A stretch of 64,000 bases of DNA from Amphibalanus amphitrite (Eukaryota; Arthropoda; Thecostraca; Balanomorpha; Balanidae): the NCBI RefSeq assembly GCF_019059575.1, contig NW_024881532.1, positions 1,550,001-1,614,000 on the forward strand, read 5' to 3'. Under the pieces are notes generated by a model, which worked only from the letters and a program-made list of their open reading frames with translations, searched no databases and was not told the DNA's origin. Below, piece after piece: positions 1-12,300 of the stretch. The stretch's first letter is position 1. The number at the start of each line of letters is the position of its first letter. A program made the translations under genes and the position numbers.

Positions 1-155
1 AAAACAACACCAACAATTACAAGACACACACACACAAGTTCATGTTTTTTATGCTTCGAACACGCATGTTGCTCATGATGCTGTTAGGTAGGCAATATTT
101 TGTTTATTTAAGGTTGGGAGCTGACCATTTGACCAGGATGTGGAGTTATGCTGAT

Positions 156-236
156 GCGGAGGGGGTGGCGGAAAGCAGACCCAGCGGGCCCGCGGACGTA
201 TCCTGCGCGCCAGCTCTTCCAGCGGAGCCAGAGGTG
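156..236 (+). repeat. 81-bp exact copy of the end of UBR5 exon 2
   Basis: Positions 156-236 are identical to 967-1047, which is the last 78 bases of the exon 870-1044 and the first bases of its donor site. The copy lies upstream of the exon at 356-569, so it is out of order relative to the transcript, and no acceptor or continuation of the coding frame is seen around it. It is either a recent local duplication or an assembly artefact. Confidence 0.9.
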
Positions 237-355
237 TTCATATGAAAAGGTCAATCTCCTTCTCGCGGCAGGCCAAAGAGCATGTTTTGCCTTCCTCCTG
301 ACTCATTTCCCGGATAAGTTGTTAACTCTGTCCTTCTTTCCCGCCCCGCTCGCAG

Positions 356-3300
356 GCTGAGGGAGCTGGCGGAGCGGATCAACCGTTACGGACAGAGCTC
401 TCCGGCGCCGCTGTCTCAGCTGCGCGTGGCCGTGCGCCAGGCAGCCGTCGGGCCCGGCCACGTGGCGCTGCTGCTCGAGGATGGCCGCGTGTGCCGGCTG
501 GCCTTCAGCGTCATCACCGAGCGACTCGACCTCAGCAAACAGGAGAGCGGCTTCAAAACGCTCTTCAAGGTTGGTATCGGCAGCGATGGTGGTGGTGGTA
601 AAATTGTGCCGGAATAAAAGGATATTGAGCATTGATTGTTTGAGTACATTGTTAAATCAATTGGTGCTGATTTCTGGCAATCATTCATGATTTCTACCAA
701 TGAGAAGTGATTTTTGTGGGTCACATAAAAAATGAACGAGTCAACTTTTTCTGCGTGCCTCGGAGCGACCAAGCTGCCGCTCTGGTCGACCAGGGAACGT
801 AATACTGCCTGTAACATAATGCTGGGTGTTGCCAGCCATCAGCGCTGACTGACCTGTCCTGCTCTCCAGGTATCGTCCACACCGTCCGGTGCGAGCGGCG
901 GCGCCGCCGGTAGCGGTGGCTCAGCAGGGGCCGGCGGCGGCGGTGGAGGGGGCGGCGGCGGGGGCGGCGGAGGGGGTGGCGGAAAGCAGACCCAGCGGGC
1001 CCGCGGACGTATCCTGCGCGCCAGCTCTTCCAGCGGAGCCAGAGGTGAGCCGCACAGGTCCCGAGACCGAACCGACAAAAAACATTGGGAGTTGGGACTC
1101 CGGCCAGACTTACCGTCCTTACTTCGTGTGCGTGTTTGTAAATTGAACAGAGAGGTATTTCAGCATTGCTAAAACATAATTGTTGCATGTTGTGCTTACC
1201 AGCTGACGCGCCATTTTTGGGGCACACCGCACAGTTTTTTGCAAGTTTGATATTTTTTACCGAACATTTTTTATCCGCATATCTGACCAAGCACATATTC
1301 CACAAAACTGACTGCTCCATGGGTGGCCGTCTAGTACTGTGTCTTTCTCAGCCTTTTTGCTCCAGCCTTTTCTCCTGGTGATTCATTTTTTACCATGTTT
1401 GTCTCACAAGATGCTTTTCTGTCCTTGCTTGTCTCCCAGTGAGCCGTCATTTTTCTGATTTCATCTCCCAGTGAGCCATATCTTCTTTTTTAGTGAGCAA
1501 TGACTAAACCTTTTTCGACTGCGTCGCTTCTGACCGTGTGTCCCCTGACTCCCCGCTCCCCCCTGCGTTTGCGCCGTGCCGCCGCTGACCGTGGCACCCG
1601 CTGCGCTCTGACCAGCAGGGCGCGGCACGGGCGTCATTAGCGTGGCCGGCGCGCGGCCCGTGGTGCCCGCCTCCTACGTGCCCGAGGACCTGGTGGCTCA
1701 GGCGCAGACCGTGCTGCAGGGGAAGTCGCGCAACCTCATCATCCGTGAACTGCAGGTCAGGCCGGACCCCCGGGCGCAGTGTGTGGTAGGGCACACCGTG
1801 GAATAGCAGATAAAATACCTGCTGGTATTTATTTGCTTATTGCTGATTGATTCTTGATATGTGATGTTTGAAAGACGTTTTCAGCGGCGTAAATGTGTCT
1901 CACGTCGATCACAGCGTCTGCCATGCATATACCAGACACGTTTTTATGGTTCCAATACGTTTTCACCGTGTCATCGTTTTCTTCAGAGGACCAATTTGGA
2001 CGTGAACCTGGCCGTGAACAACCTGCTCTCCCGTGACGATGACGAGGGCGACGACGGCGAGGAGGGACAGGTAGGTGTCCGATGGGCATTTTCGGCTGGT
2101 GTCCGATAGCGTGGCGAGTTGCATGACTCTTATGTCCGTGTTTGATCCGATTGTTTAGCTCGGCTTTTGACCCGCTTCAGTCAGTTCAATTGCTTTTAGT
2201 TCCGAATTCTACATGAATTTACACTAACATGTCATCTCCCATTGTCCTGCCGCTGATTATCCCCACCATCGCCAGGACTCGTACGTGCCGGACGACCTGA
2301 TGTCGTTGCTGGACGCCGGCATCCACGCCGACCACCCCTCTGTCATCATCGACGCCGACACCATGTTCAGCGAGGACATGTTCGGCAGCTACAGCACGTC
2401 GGTGCGACGCTCAGGCAGCTCGCGCGCCGCGCCGCGCGGAGACCGTGACGAGCGCGACACGGTGTTCCCGTACCGAGAGCGGCGGGCCGGCGGCGCCGTG
2501 CCGCCCAACCCGTCCCGGCGCTGGATGATCGAGAACGCCTTGCGGGATACGCTGCTCGAGAAAGACACTGATGGTGAGGGTACTGTCACTGGAGGAGGAG
2601 GGAGGGAGGGATAGATGGAACGGAGGGGCTTCAGGGAGGACAGACCACCGATGCAAATGAGAGTTAAAGGACAAGGAGAGAATTGGACGAAGCTAGGAGG
2701 GAAGTTCGGAGACTTAGATTGAGGCTGCTTGATGGATGCCAAGTAATGAAGGGGAGGGTAGGGGGAATGAAAGTTGAAGCAAGGGATGCCTATTTGCATG
2801 CCGTAGGAAGGCATGTATCATTAGCTCGATTGTTTATTTTTATTCGTGATCATGGACGCTGATCGTTTGAGATCCGGCCCTATGCTATGATACTCGACCT
2901 TTCAGTCGCTTGAACAGGTCATTATTCTCTTTCATGATGCCTGCACGATCCGTCTAAATGTAACTGACCCACTGACGCGTTCCGTGCCGTGGCACCTCAG
3001 GTAAGAAGAAGGAGGCCAGTCAGCCGAGCCCTCTGTGGCTCTCTGACGAGCTCGAGTACCTGCCGGCTCCGGTGAAGTTTGCGCACATCGCGGCGCTGCA
3101 CTCTGAGCTGGCGGCGGTGACCGTCACTGGTCAGCTGTACCAGTGGCGCTGGACCGAGATGGAGGCCTACCGACACCCGGAGGTGCGCTACGCGGGGCGC
3201 GGGACTGGGCGGGGGAGGGGGTTAAGGGAGCCAGATGGGAGGTTATTGAAGGACAGCAGGACACTGATAAAGATACTGATTTTGAATGTGCTTTGTGGGC

Positions 3301-6300
3301 TATACTGAGCTACTTTGATTCTAATCGATACTTGTATGATGAACAAGTTCAATTTTCATTACATGCAGCCGTTTCAATATATTCTGCTTTATTCATCTTA
3401 GATTTACGAATTCATAACGAACATCTATTTGGTACCGTGCCTTATCCACTGCCCCACTAACGGCTCCCCCTGGCATCTATTTACCCGCATAGAACCCGGA
3501 CATCCACCACCCGAAGGTGTCGTGTCTCGGCCTGCTGAATGAGGCCATCACGCACATCTCGGCGTCGACGGTGCGCGCCTCGGTGGCCACAGAGTCGGGC
3601 CGCGTGGCCAGCTGGGTGGACGACACCATAGGTGAGTGGGATTGGGGAGTGACGACATACACGCCTCAGGGACATACACGCCACCGCGGTGGCCTGTTTG
3701 GTCGGGTAGGAGTGAACAGCTGATACATGATCGGTATGATGCAGATCCCGGGCTACGATTATCACTCATGCTTGTGGTGTCATGTGTTTAGTGTCATGTG
3801 ATGAATGTCATGTCGGTTTCTTGAAGCTAAACTGCATCATTAGTCCGTTTAAACACTGGGCCCGCTGTAACTTAACCGGCTCGTCTGACCTGCCCGGCAG
3901 CGTCGGCGGCCACGAAGCTGGAGCACCCAGCGCACGCGTTCTCTGAGCTGGTGGCTGATCGTGTACGGCAGCTACAGACGTGCTCGCTGTACACCTGCGT
4001 CCAGCTGGAGTCGGGAACCATGTACTGGTGGTGAGTGGCGAAAGGAAAAAGGCGGGCTTACTTCCGGAGAGAACGGCGGCCAGCGCAGTGGCTGCTTTGA
4101 GCGTGAAGTGTCTGTTTCATGCGAGCAGGATAGACGCGGCTATACACAAGCCAACAAATTCGCTAAGCTATGTCCAAAGAGGTTACAAACCCAACAGGCA
4201 GTTTCTGTAGACGAGTTGCCGGATGTTCTGTCTCACCCTGCTCTCTGCCGTGTTCTAGGGGCGTGCTGCCGTTCGGTCAGCGGAAGCGACTCTGGGAGAA
4301 GTACCGACTCAAGTGTAAGAGACACCGGCCGTCGGCGGCCACCGGAGAGGTACAGGTGGGCGCCACCGTCTGCATGCGTAACGCGCCCTTTTACCACGCC
4401 GGCGCCGTCGGCTACACGACGATCGGCGGCGCGCCGCGCGTCGGACAGCTGCTGCAGGCCGCCTGGAACCTCACCGACGTCTGCCGATTCAAGATCCTGC
4501 TGCCGCCGGCCGACCCGCGCAAGCCGGCGCCGCTGCGCGAGGGTCAGCTGAAGACCAAGGAGGCGGCCGACCGGAACGACATGCCGCCGCCGCCCAGCCC
4601 GGCCAGCTCGACCTGCTCGGACGCCAGCGGCTCGGCGGCTTCCACCGGCGGGCCGGCTGTCAAGCGCGCGCGCCGCTCGGCGCCCAAGAACAGCGCCGAG
4701 CGCCGGGACGAGGAGGAATGGAGCCTGGCCGACGTCATCTTCATCGAGGAGAGCAAGAACATCCCGTACGGCAAGGTGCTCAAGATCGACGGTCCGTACG
4801 CGGTGGTGTACTTCTGCCAGGGCCGGGAGGCGCCGGCCACCGACGACCCGCTGGTGATGCTGAACGAGTCGCGACTCTGCCGCAAGGACGAGCTGATGGT
4901 CATCAAACCCGGCTCACCGCCGCGCGTCCCAGAGTGCTTTCAGAAGCTGCCCAAGAAGATCGCTCTGCCCAGCTCTGTCCAGGTGCTGACGTACGCCGTG
5001 GACGGTAAGGGCCTGCACTGCATCGTCTCCAGCGGCGGCAAGCTGAGCTACAACGTCTACAGCCTGGTCAGCTCGAAGCCGGACTCGGAGTGCGTGCTGC
5101 CCACCGAGTCGGACATCTTCTGCGGCCGACAGCCGAGCGCCATCGCGCTCAAGACCACCGGTGAAGCCGAGCAAGTGACGTTGCTGCTGGACGGCAACTC
5201 GACCGTCTACCCGCTCAACAAGACGTGCCTGGAGACGTCGATCCGCGACCCGCTCACGTTCGACCTGATGCCGCTGCGCTGTTTGGCGCTGGGCAGCCAC
5301 CACCTGCCGTTCGTGGCGCCCCACCAGAAGACCAGCGTGGCGCTGGCCGTGCTGGTCGTGGAGTCGCAGATCTTGATGCCCAAGATCCTGCGCTGCGACC
5401 TGGACGCGGTCACCCAGCTGCTGCACAGCCTGACCCAAGACACAAGTGAGTGGGCAGCAGGCGTCGGTCGGTCCGTATCGGTAGAGTGGGTGTTGGTTAA
5501 ATAATTATGGCTAGATTAGCTGTGGTTATTTGTTTATGAAGTAAGCAAGAAACATAGCTGTTAATCGCACAAATGTCGACACTCTCGGACAGAAATACTC
5601 ATTGATTATTGCCAGTCTGAATCAGTTTCGGCTCAGTCTGCTGGATCCAGGCCTTCTGCCTCCACTCTTTCACCCTGCTAACGACCCTGTCTCTCCTCAC
5701 CGCAGAATCAGCAGTGACCCAGACGACGATCCAGCAGCTCATCTCCGAGCGCTGCGACGGCAACCGCAACATCATCCACGCCTGCGTGTCCATGTGCTTC
5801 CCGACGACCAACAAGGAGAATGGACAGGGTGAGCGCGAGCGGCTGGGTGGTCGGCGGGCATAGGCGTCGCCAGAGATTTTCGGTTGGGGGGGCAAAATCA
5901 ACTTTTGTGTCAAAACTTGCCTTTCCCCAGTCTTAAATCACTCGTTTTACATATCATTCGACGCGCAATGGTGCGAGGAATCCCATGGTGACAAAGGTTT
6001 CCTTCTAGCTATGACATGTAATTTTTTAAAGAAAAATTCGAAATTTTGAAATTTCATAACAAAACGACTGGTAGAATTATAGTGGCTGCGATTGCCGACG
6101 CACTGCAGAGGGCCCCTGTGCAGACGCTCGACGCTCATGATCATTACCTACCGATTTAGAGGTGAAAAACGCTCCATTTGATCGGATCACCCTGCTAAAA
6201 CCTCCATTCACGCATGCATGCAGAGGTTTTACGTGAAATGCATAGGACTTATCCCAGCCGCCGATCGTAGCTTAGTTGGGCATTCGGCGGAGAGTGAATG

Positions 6301-9300
6301 TGTGAAGTGTGAATCGGAAGTAATTCATCTTTGCTCCAGTGAGAGGAAGTGTTTTGTTCACTCGAGTGTGAACAAAAGTTTCTCGTTTTTCGTGTGAAGG
6401 GAAGCGCTGCAAACGTGAACAAAAACTGTTAAACAGAACCAAAAGTTACGCACGGCATAGCGGCAAGGGATCCCTTAGAGATAGGTTTGTGACTTCCAGG
6501 CCATTTCAGGCCACTCAGGGTCAGTGCTGACTCTCAGAAGCCTGCTTAGGATCCCGGAGATCGACGTGGGTCACCTCAAATATTTACGCGTACGTGGTGC
6601 TTTAGGGCTTTCCGAGCCCAAGGTGGGGTCCTCAGAAGCCAGTGTGGGCGGCGGGCGCTAAAGACTAGGCCCAGGGTGAGCCTGGAGCCCTCGGAAAGCA
6701 GTGTGAACTAGAGTTGCAAAGTTTCCCCCAAAGGCTGCTACCGGCACCGCCCCGCCCCACAAATTTTTTTGGGGATACCGGCATGCTACCACGCCCAAAG
6801 CAAAAACACCACACCAAATTACCGGCATACTAAAAAACCTGCATTGTTGATTCCAGTTTACCCCTACAAGAGATGCCACATTTTCCTCTTAGTGTCCAAA
6901 GTTTGAATCATATGCTAATAATTTTTTTTTTGTGCAAAACCAAAAATACCGGCATGCTACCGGCAAGACATGCCAGATACCACAAAAAAACCTGCGGTAG
7001 TGAAAAATTACCGGCATGCCGGTAATGCGGTAGGGAAACTTTGCAACTCTAGTGTGAACCCTCGGGGTCTATGTCGAATCCCTAAGGACCCTACGTAGGG
7101 ACATAATAAACATGTGTTGCGGACCTCAGAGGGACACGTGAGCTGTGACCCCGCAGATGCCGGCTTGGGGTTGGCAAAGTCTGTCGCCTCAAAAGTTTGG
7201 CTGAACTATCAGAGGCCAGTTAAGGTTCTCAGAAATGTTCGAAGGCTCAAAGATCCCTGTATGGGCCCTCAGAGAACATGGACACCAGTGGGGCTTTCAG
7301 AGGCCGGTTTGGGCCCTCTAAAAGCTTCTTTAGGGCTCAGTGGAGCTCCTTAGGAGCCTTTGTTTAAAGCAAGCTCATGAGCCCTGCGACACTTGTACGG
7401 TACTTGAGCCTGTCGCAGACATTTGACGAGAGTTGAGAAAGGCCCCGAAGATTTCGTTTCACGCTTTGAACGAAAATTGTGTCAGCACTCCAAAACTTAT
7501 GAAAATCAGCTGTAAAATGTAATAAAGAACGAACTAGGAACATGTAATGAATCACATCATTGACATTTCCGAGTCTGGACTTGGAGTCTTGAAGATTTTG
7601 GCGACTGCGAGTCAGACTCTGGTTTGAACTGCACGCTCCAACCGAGTCTGACCTCACAGGCATTCTCAGAAAGGTACCCCCATTTTTTCCCGACTCCAAA
7701 ATCTCATCGGATCTGTATCGATCTCAGGGGGTGCCCGGTCCGAGGTTGGGGGGGGGGGGGCAAGCTGCCCCGCTTGCCCCCCCGTGGCGACGCTAATGTC
7801 GGCGGGGGTGGGATTAGCCTGGAGGGACGGACCGTGATGTTTGGATTTATGAGATGCATTAAAGTTATGTAGACGGTAAATTCGTAATTAATACGTAGAG
7901 GCTCATGAGAGGCTTGGCGTGACTGTTGTATGACATCCAGTTGGAAGAAATATCCTAGTGAATTGTCTCGTAACTTATCTCATATCTCAGTCTCGATCGG
8001 TAGAGCTCATCGGCTGTTGTTTTCCCAGACGGCGGTTCGGGCGGCAGCTCTAGCGGCGCCGGAGGCGGGGGCGGCGGCGGCGGCGGCGGCGGCTCGAGCG
8101 TAGTCAACTACGAGCCCTCGTTCGAGTCCTACTCTGCCAGCCGCAGTCAGACGATCCGCGACTTCATCCGCCGCTCTTCCATCGTCCGCAGCATCAGTGA
8201 GTACCTAACCCGGCGTATACCGGTGGCCAGTGGCCACCTCTGACTGATAGACCGTTGACCAACCCTGCGCGACTGAACCGACTGACTGGCCGGTAGCCAC
8301 TCTACTAGCCTCTTGGGCCTGGGCTCTGACCCAACTGACCGGTCTCCCAGTGCATTGATGTTTGGGTATAATATCAAAATCATCAAGCCATTTGATGTCC
8401 AATATGTGCCCATGTATGTGAGGACGTGGTATCTTTGCTTCTGTTCTTGTATTCGGTACCTTCTGACCGTTTTTATCTGTCGGTGCCGGTGTGCCAGGTG
8501 CCGTGTCGGGCCAGGGCGGTCTGCTGGTGGCCGGCAGTGCCGGAGCCGACCAGCACGACCCGGCCGCTCTGGAGCGAGAGGAGGTGTACAGCGAGGAGTT
8601 TCCACAGCTGGGTCGGGCCGTCACGGCCGCCGACCTGCCCTGGCCGCCGGAGCCCATCGAGCCCAACAGCGGGGACGAGGAGCCTGCCGGCGGGGGGCCC
8701 GGCGGCGCCGTCACGGCCGCCTCCACATCCAAACAGATCGGTAAGGCGGGGATCACATCCTAACAGATGGGTAAGCTGGGACTGTCTGCGCCGCGTCCAC
8801 CTCCAAAGAAATCGGTAAGGTCTGGCTAATCTCCAAGCAAATCGGTAAGTTCGGGCTCACATCCCGACACGTCGGTAAGATGGGACCGTACCGCCGCCTC
8901 CACATCCAAACAGGTCGGAAATTTCGGATCGGGGTCAGGGGCTCCGTACAAACTGATCGGTGAGTCGTGTTCGGAGCTCTTTTCAGACTGGGTCGGAGTT
9001 CATAGCTGAACAGAGAGACCGGTCCGCGCGGGTCGGAAATTCCTCCACACCTCAACAGCCTAGTAGGTCGGGGAAAGCTTCAGTCGTTTGACCGGTTGTT
9101 CAAGTTGTTTATGCAAATAAATGCAGTAATTCACCACAAGCATGGGTACACCATTTAATGTGGTAGTTAGCATATCGCCGGCACGATATCGATGAAAAGC
9201 ATCTATTGTAAATTAGGATTTTATTAAATACCGAGCGCCCTACTACATGTCTGCGTCTGTCTCGTTTCCATAAATACTAAGTGCCCAACTAAATAAATAC

Positions 9301-12300
9301 ACCTCGTCTGTAGGATGAACGATAGGTTCCTCAGTTTGACTCCTCGTAGCGGGTTTCGGAGCGGCTAGATCTCCCGTCTGTCAGTATACCGGTGTGGCGG
9401 GCTGAGCCGTGAGCTCACTCTTCTGTCCCGGGAGCCGGTCGTATTTTCATGGTGACCGTGCGGAGCGGGATCTGGTGGCCGCGGGACGTGTCCCAGCTGA
9501 GGCTGTATTTGTTCTGTTTGCGCTGACTGGTCACGTAGCGCCCGTTGAGGCTGGCCGGGCCGCAGTCGCGGAACCACCAGCCGCTGCGCCGGGTGCGCGC
9601 GCAGCTGCCGTACAGCCAGTCGTCCTGGTCGCGGTCGCGTGTAGAGAACCGCAGGCCCGAGTGGGCGCTCAGACTGTCGCCGGCGTCACCCGAGTAACCT
9701 TCAACTGTCAGCCGGTAGCCGTCGGCCTCGTCCGAGACGCTGAACGTGCTGTAGATGGCGTGGTAGCGCGCGCCCTCCCAGTCCTCCAGATCGACGCGCA
9801 GCTCGAACGGCCGGTCGGGGTGCGAGGTGAGGGTGCTGATGTGATCCAGACCCAGCCAGAACTCTCCCATGGGGTCGCCGAAGCCGCTCTTGTAGTGGCG
9901 CCAGCGGCGATAGAAGTTTTCTCGGGGCTTGATGTCGTCTCGCCGCTGGATGACTGTCCAGGCGCCGCCGGTCGAGTTCGTGTCGCAGTAGGTGCTAACC
10001 GGCGCGCCGCCCGCGTACAGCATGAAGACGCCGCTGATCGCGTCCTCCGGTAGGTCGCTGCAGTCGCGGGGCGGCCAGTGGGGCGCGTCCGCGGCCTCGG
10101 CCTTACTCTCCGAGCTGTTCAGCCGCTCGGATATATTGGTTAGCTGGCTAGCGAGCTTCTCCATCTCCAGATTCAGATTATCGTTTTTCTCGTTAGCGTC
10201 TTTGATATCATCAGACAGCTTTTTGACTTGCTCTGTCAGTTTCTGCACGTCGTCGCTGCTTTCCATCTGAGCTGCAAGTTGAGTCACCTGTTCAGACAGC
10301 TGGCAGATCGAATCACCGTTCTTCTTCATCTCCTTGAACAGCTCAGAGATCTGGTCTGACTGCCGGCTGTCTCGTTCGTCGTTGGCTTTCATCTGCTCGG
10401 ATAGGCTGGCCTCCACCTGTGCCATCTGTTCGGCCATGTTGTCGCAGTCACAGCCGTCTCCGGAACCCTCCAGCTCGTCTGCAATGGCGGGCTCACCGGT
10501 CCATAGCAGCAGCACAAGGACGACAGACGCCCCAGTCCAGGGGAGATTCATGGTCGCTGGCAAAGGTTCCGTACCAACTAGAGCCATGTCAGGACTGTTC
10601 TGCTCAACCAGAGTAGCTGCGCGGCTTATATAGTCGATATCCATTACTGTCGAACAAGGGACATTGAAAATGAAGTCTGTGTGAAACTGCCGTCTTCGTG
10701 CCACGTATTTGGTAAACTGCTATTGATGTGGGTTCATTTGTTCACTCGGTTTCTGCTTCCGTCGCCCGTTGTCCCGTCCACAGCCTTTCAACCTCTGCTG
10801 TGTCTTGGAGGAACAATGGTCTGCTAAACAACTCGCCTTGTGACTGTGACCTTCATCGGGTGCCTACAGCTGGGTCAAGGACCATATTGCCTGCATTTGT
10901 GTATTTTCGCCGTCTAGTTTTGGCGGACACATGGCCCAGAACTGAGCGCTCCAAGAGTTGGCCCATTTACTTCTTGTCTTCATTTCCAGACCAGCGATGA
11001 AGTGGTTGGACGTCTTTGGCTTTGACTGGTTACCCATCGCCAGAACATCTCGCTTCAGATGTCTGATATTCGCTCCTGGCATATCGTCCAATGTGCCTCG
11101 CAAGGTTTCCGAATCGGAGCCGGTGTGGGAGTTGCACGAGGTCGTGACAACGAGCCAGGGATCGGAGTGTGGTTAAAGATGGCACGCCCATCTGGGACAT
11201 CAATTTAGCATATACAGGGTGTTCCGAAATTGATGCGCGGTTGTTTTATCCTCAGTAACTTATAAAGTGCTTGAAATTATTTCACGGTTTATATGTTATC
11301 ATAGTCCCCATTTAGTCGCATACACGGCCTATTGCACTCTAGCGTGTCACGTTTCAGGTTGTCAAGAGTCTCTCCTTTGAAACTACGCCATGTCGTTTAT
11401 AACTTCTGAAACAGCCTCTTCTCTGAGCAAGCCAGTGGGAGCTTGCTGGACTCTTTTCTGACGATCGTCCAGATAATTTGGATCGGGGACGGGTCCAGAC
11501 TGCAGCCAGACCATGTCTCCTTCTCCCAGAGGCCTGGAAGCCTCGCTCGACACCAGTCCTGGGTCTTCCTGGCGTGATAAGCTCGAGCCCTTTCTTGCTG
11601 GAAAATGGCCTGGGACATGTCCGATCAAAGTTTGACTCTGGGTTTTGAACCATTCACCTTTTTCCTCAGCATCTTTGTGGCAGCAGTCTTCTTCAGCACC
11701 TCGCTGACATAGTAATCAGCAGTCACAGTCTGTCCCCGCGGCACCTTGTGAAGCTCAGAGAGCCTCTGTAGCTCATCATTCTCCGAATGAGATTCTTCAG
11801 CAAATGTTTCACTGTCTCGACAGCGGACTCTTCAGAGCTGCTGTTGGCCCACATTACGATCGTTCTGGCAGTTAGGGACTTAGATAACACAAAGGGCACC
11901 TCGTCACTGAAAAGGACGCATCTCCAGTCCTGAATGGTCCAGTTTTGTGGATCTTGGCAAAATCCAGCTGCCTGCACTGCTGGACCACGGTAACCCAGGT
12001 ATGTATCTTGAGGCTGAGCAGCTTCAGCTTCAAGATAGTCTTCAAATACTGGTGAAGGGTCGATTTAGATGCTGGGCCATGCATCTCGTTCAGTTTTCTT
12101 GTCAGTGCTTATGTTGCATGGTGCTTTTTAAAGACGACTTTGCAATTACGATATTCGCCACTCGGCTCAAGGTAGTCTTCCTTGTAGTCTTCTTCAGGTA
12201 GTCTTCTTCAAGGTAAATATTGTCAGTGTGCTATTAAGATGTTTTTATGACTTTTTCAATGTCTCTTGCCCAGTGGCGCGGGATTTTATTCCAGACTGGG

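Noticed and set aside
5706-5711. First acceptor AG at 5705 as the exon start
   Set aside because: It puts a TGA stop in frame directly after the junction; the two following AGs keep the conserved frame.
6255-6335. tRNA-like stretch (GTAGCTTAGTTGGG)
   Set aside because: Only the D-arm-like word is present; no acceptor stem or T-arm can be paired.
10552-10704. Upstream in-frame ATG (10704) as start of the fibrinogen-related protein
   Set aside because: It lies upstream of the TATA box and would bury the signal peptide 51 residues inside the protein.
11872-12084. Possible host gene on the minus strand
   Set aside because: Its neighbours in other frames carry Tc1/mariner transposase blocks, so it is part of a decayed transposon.
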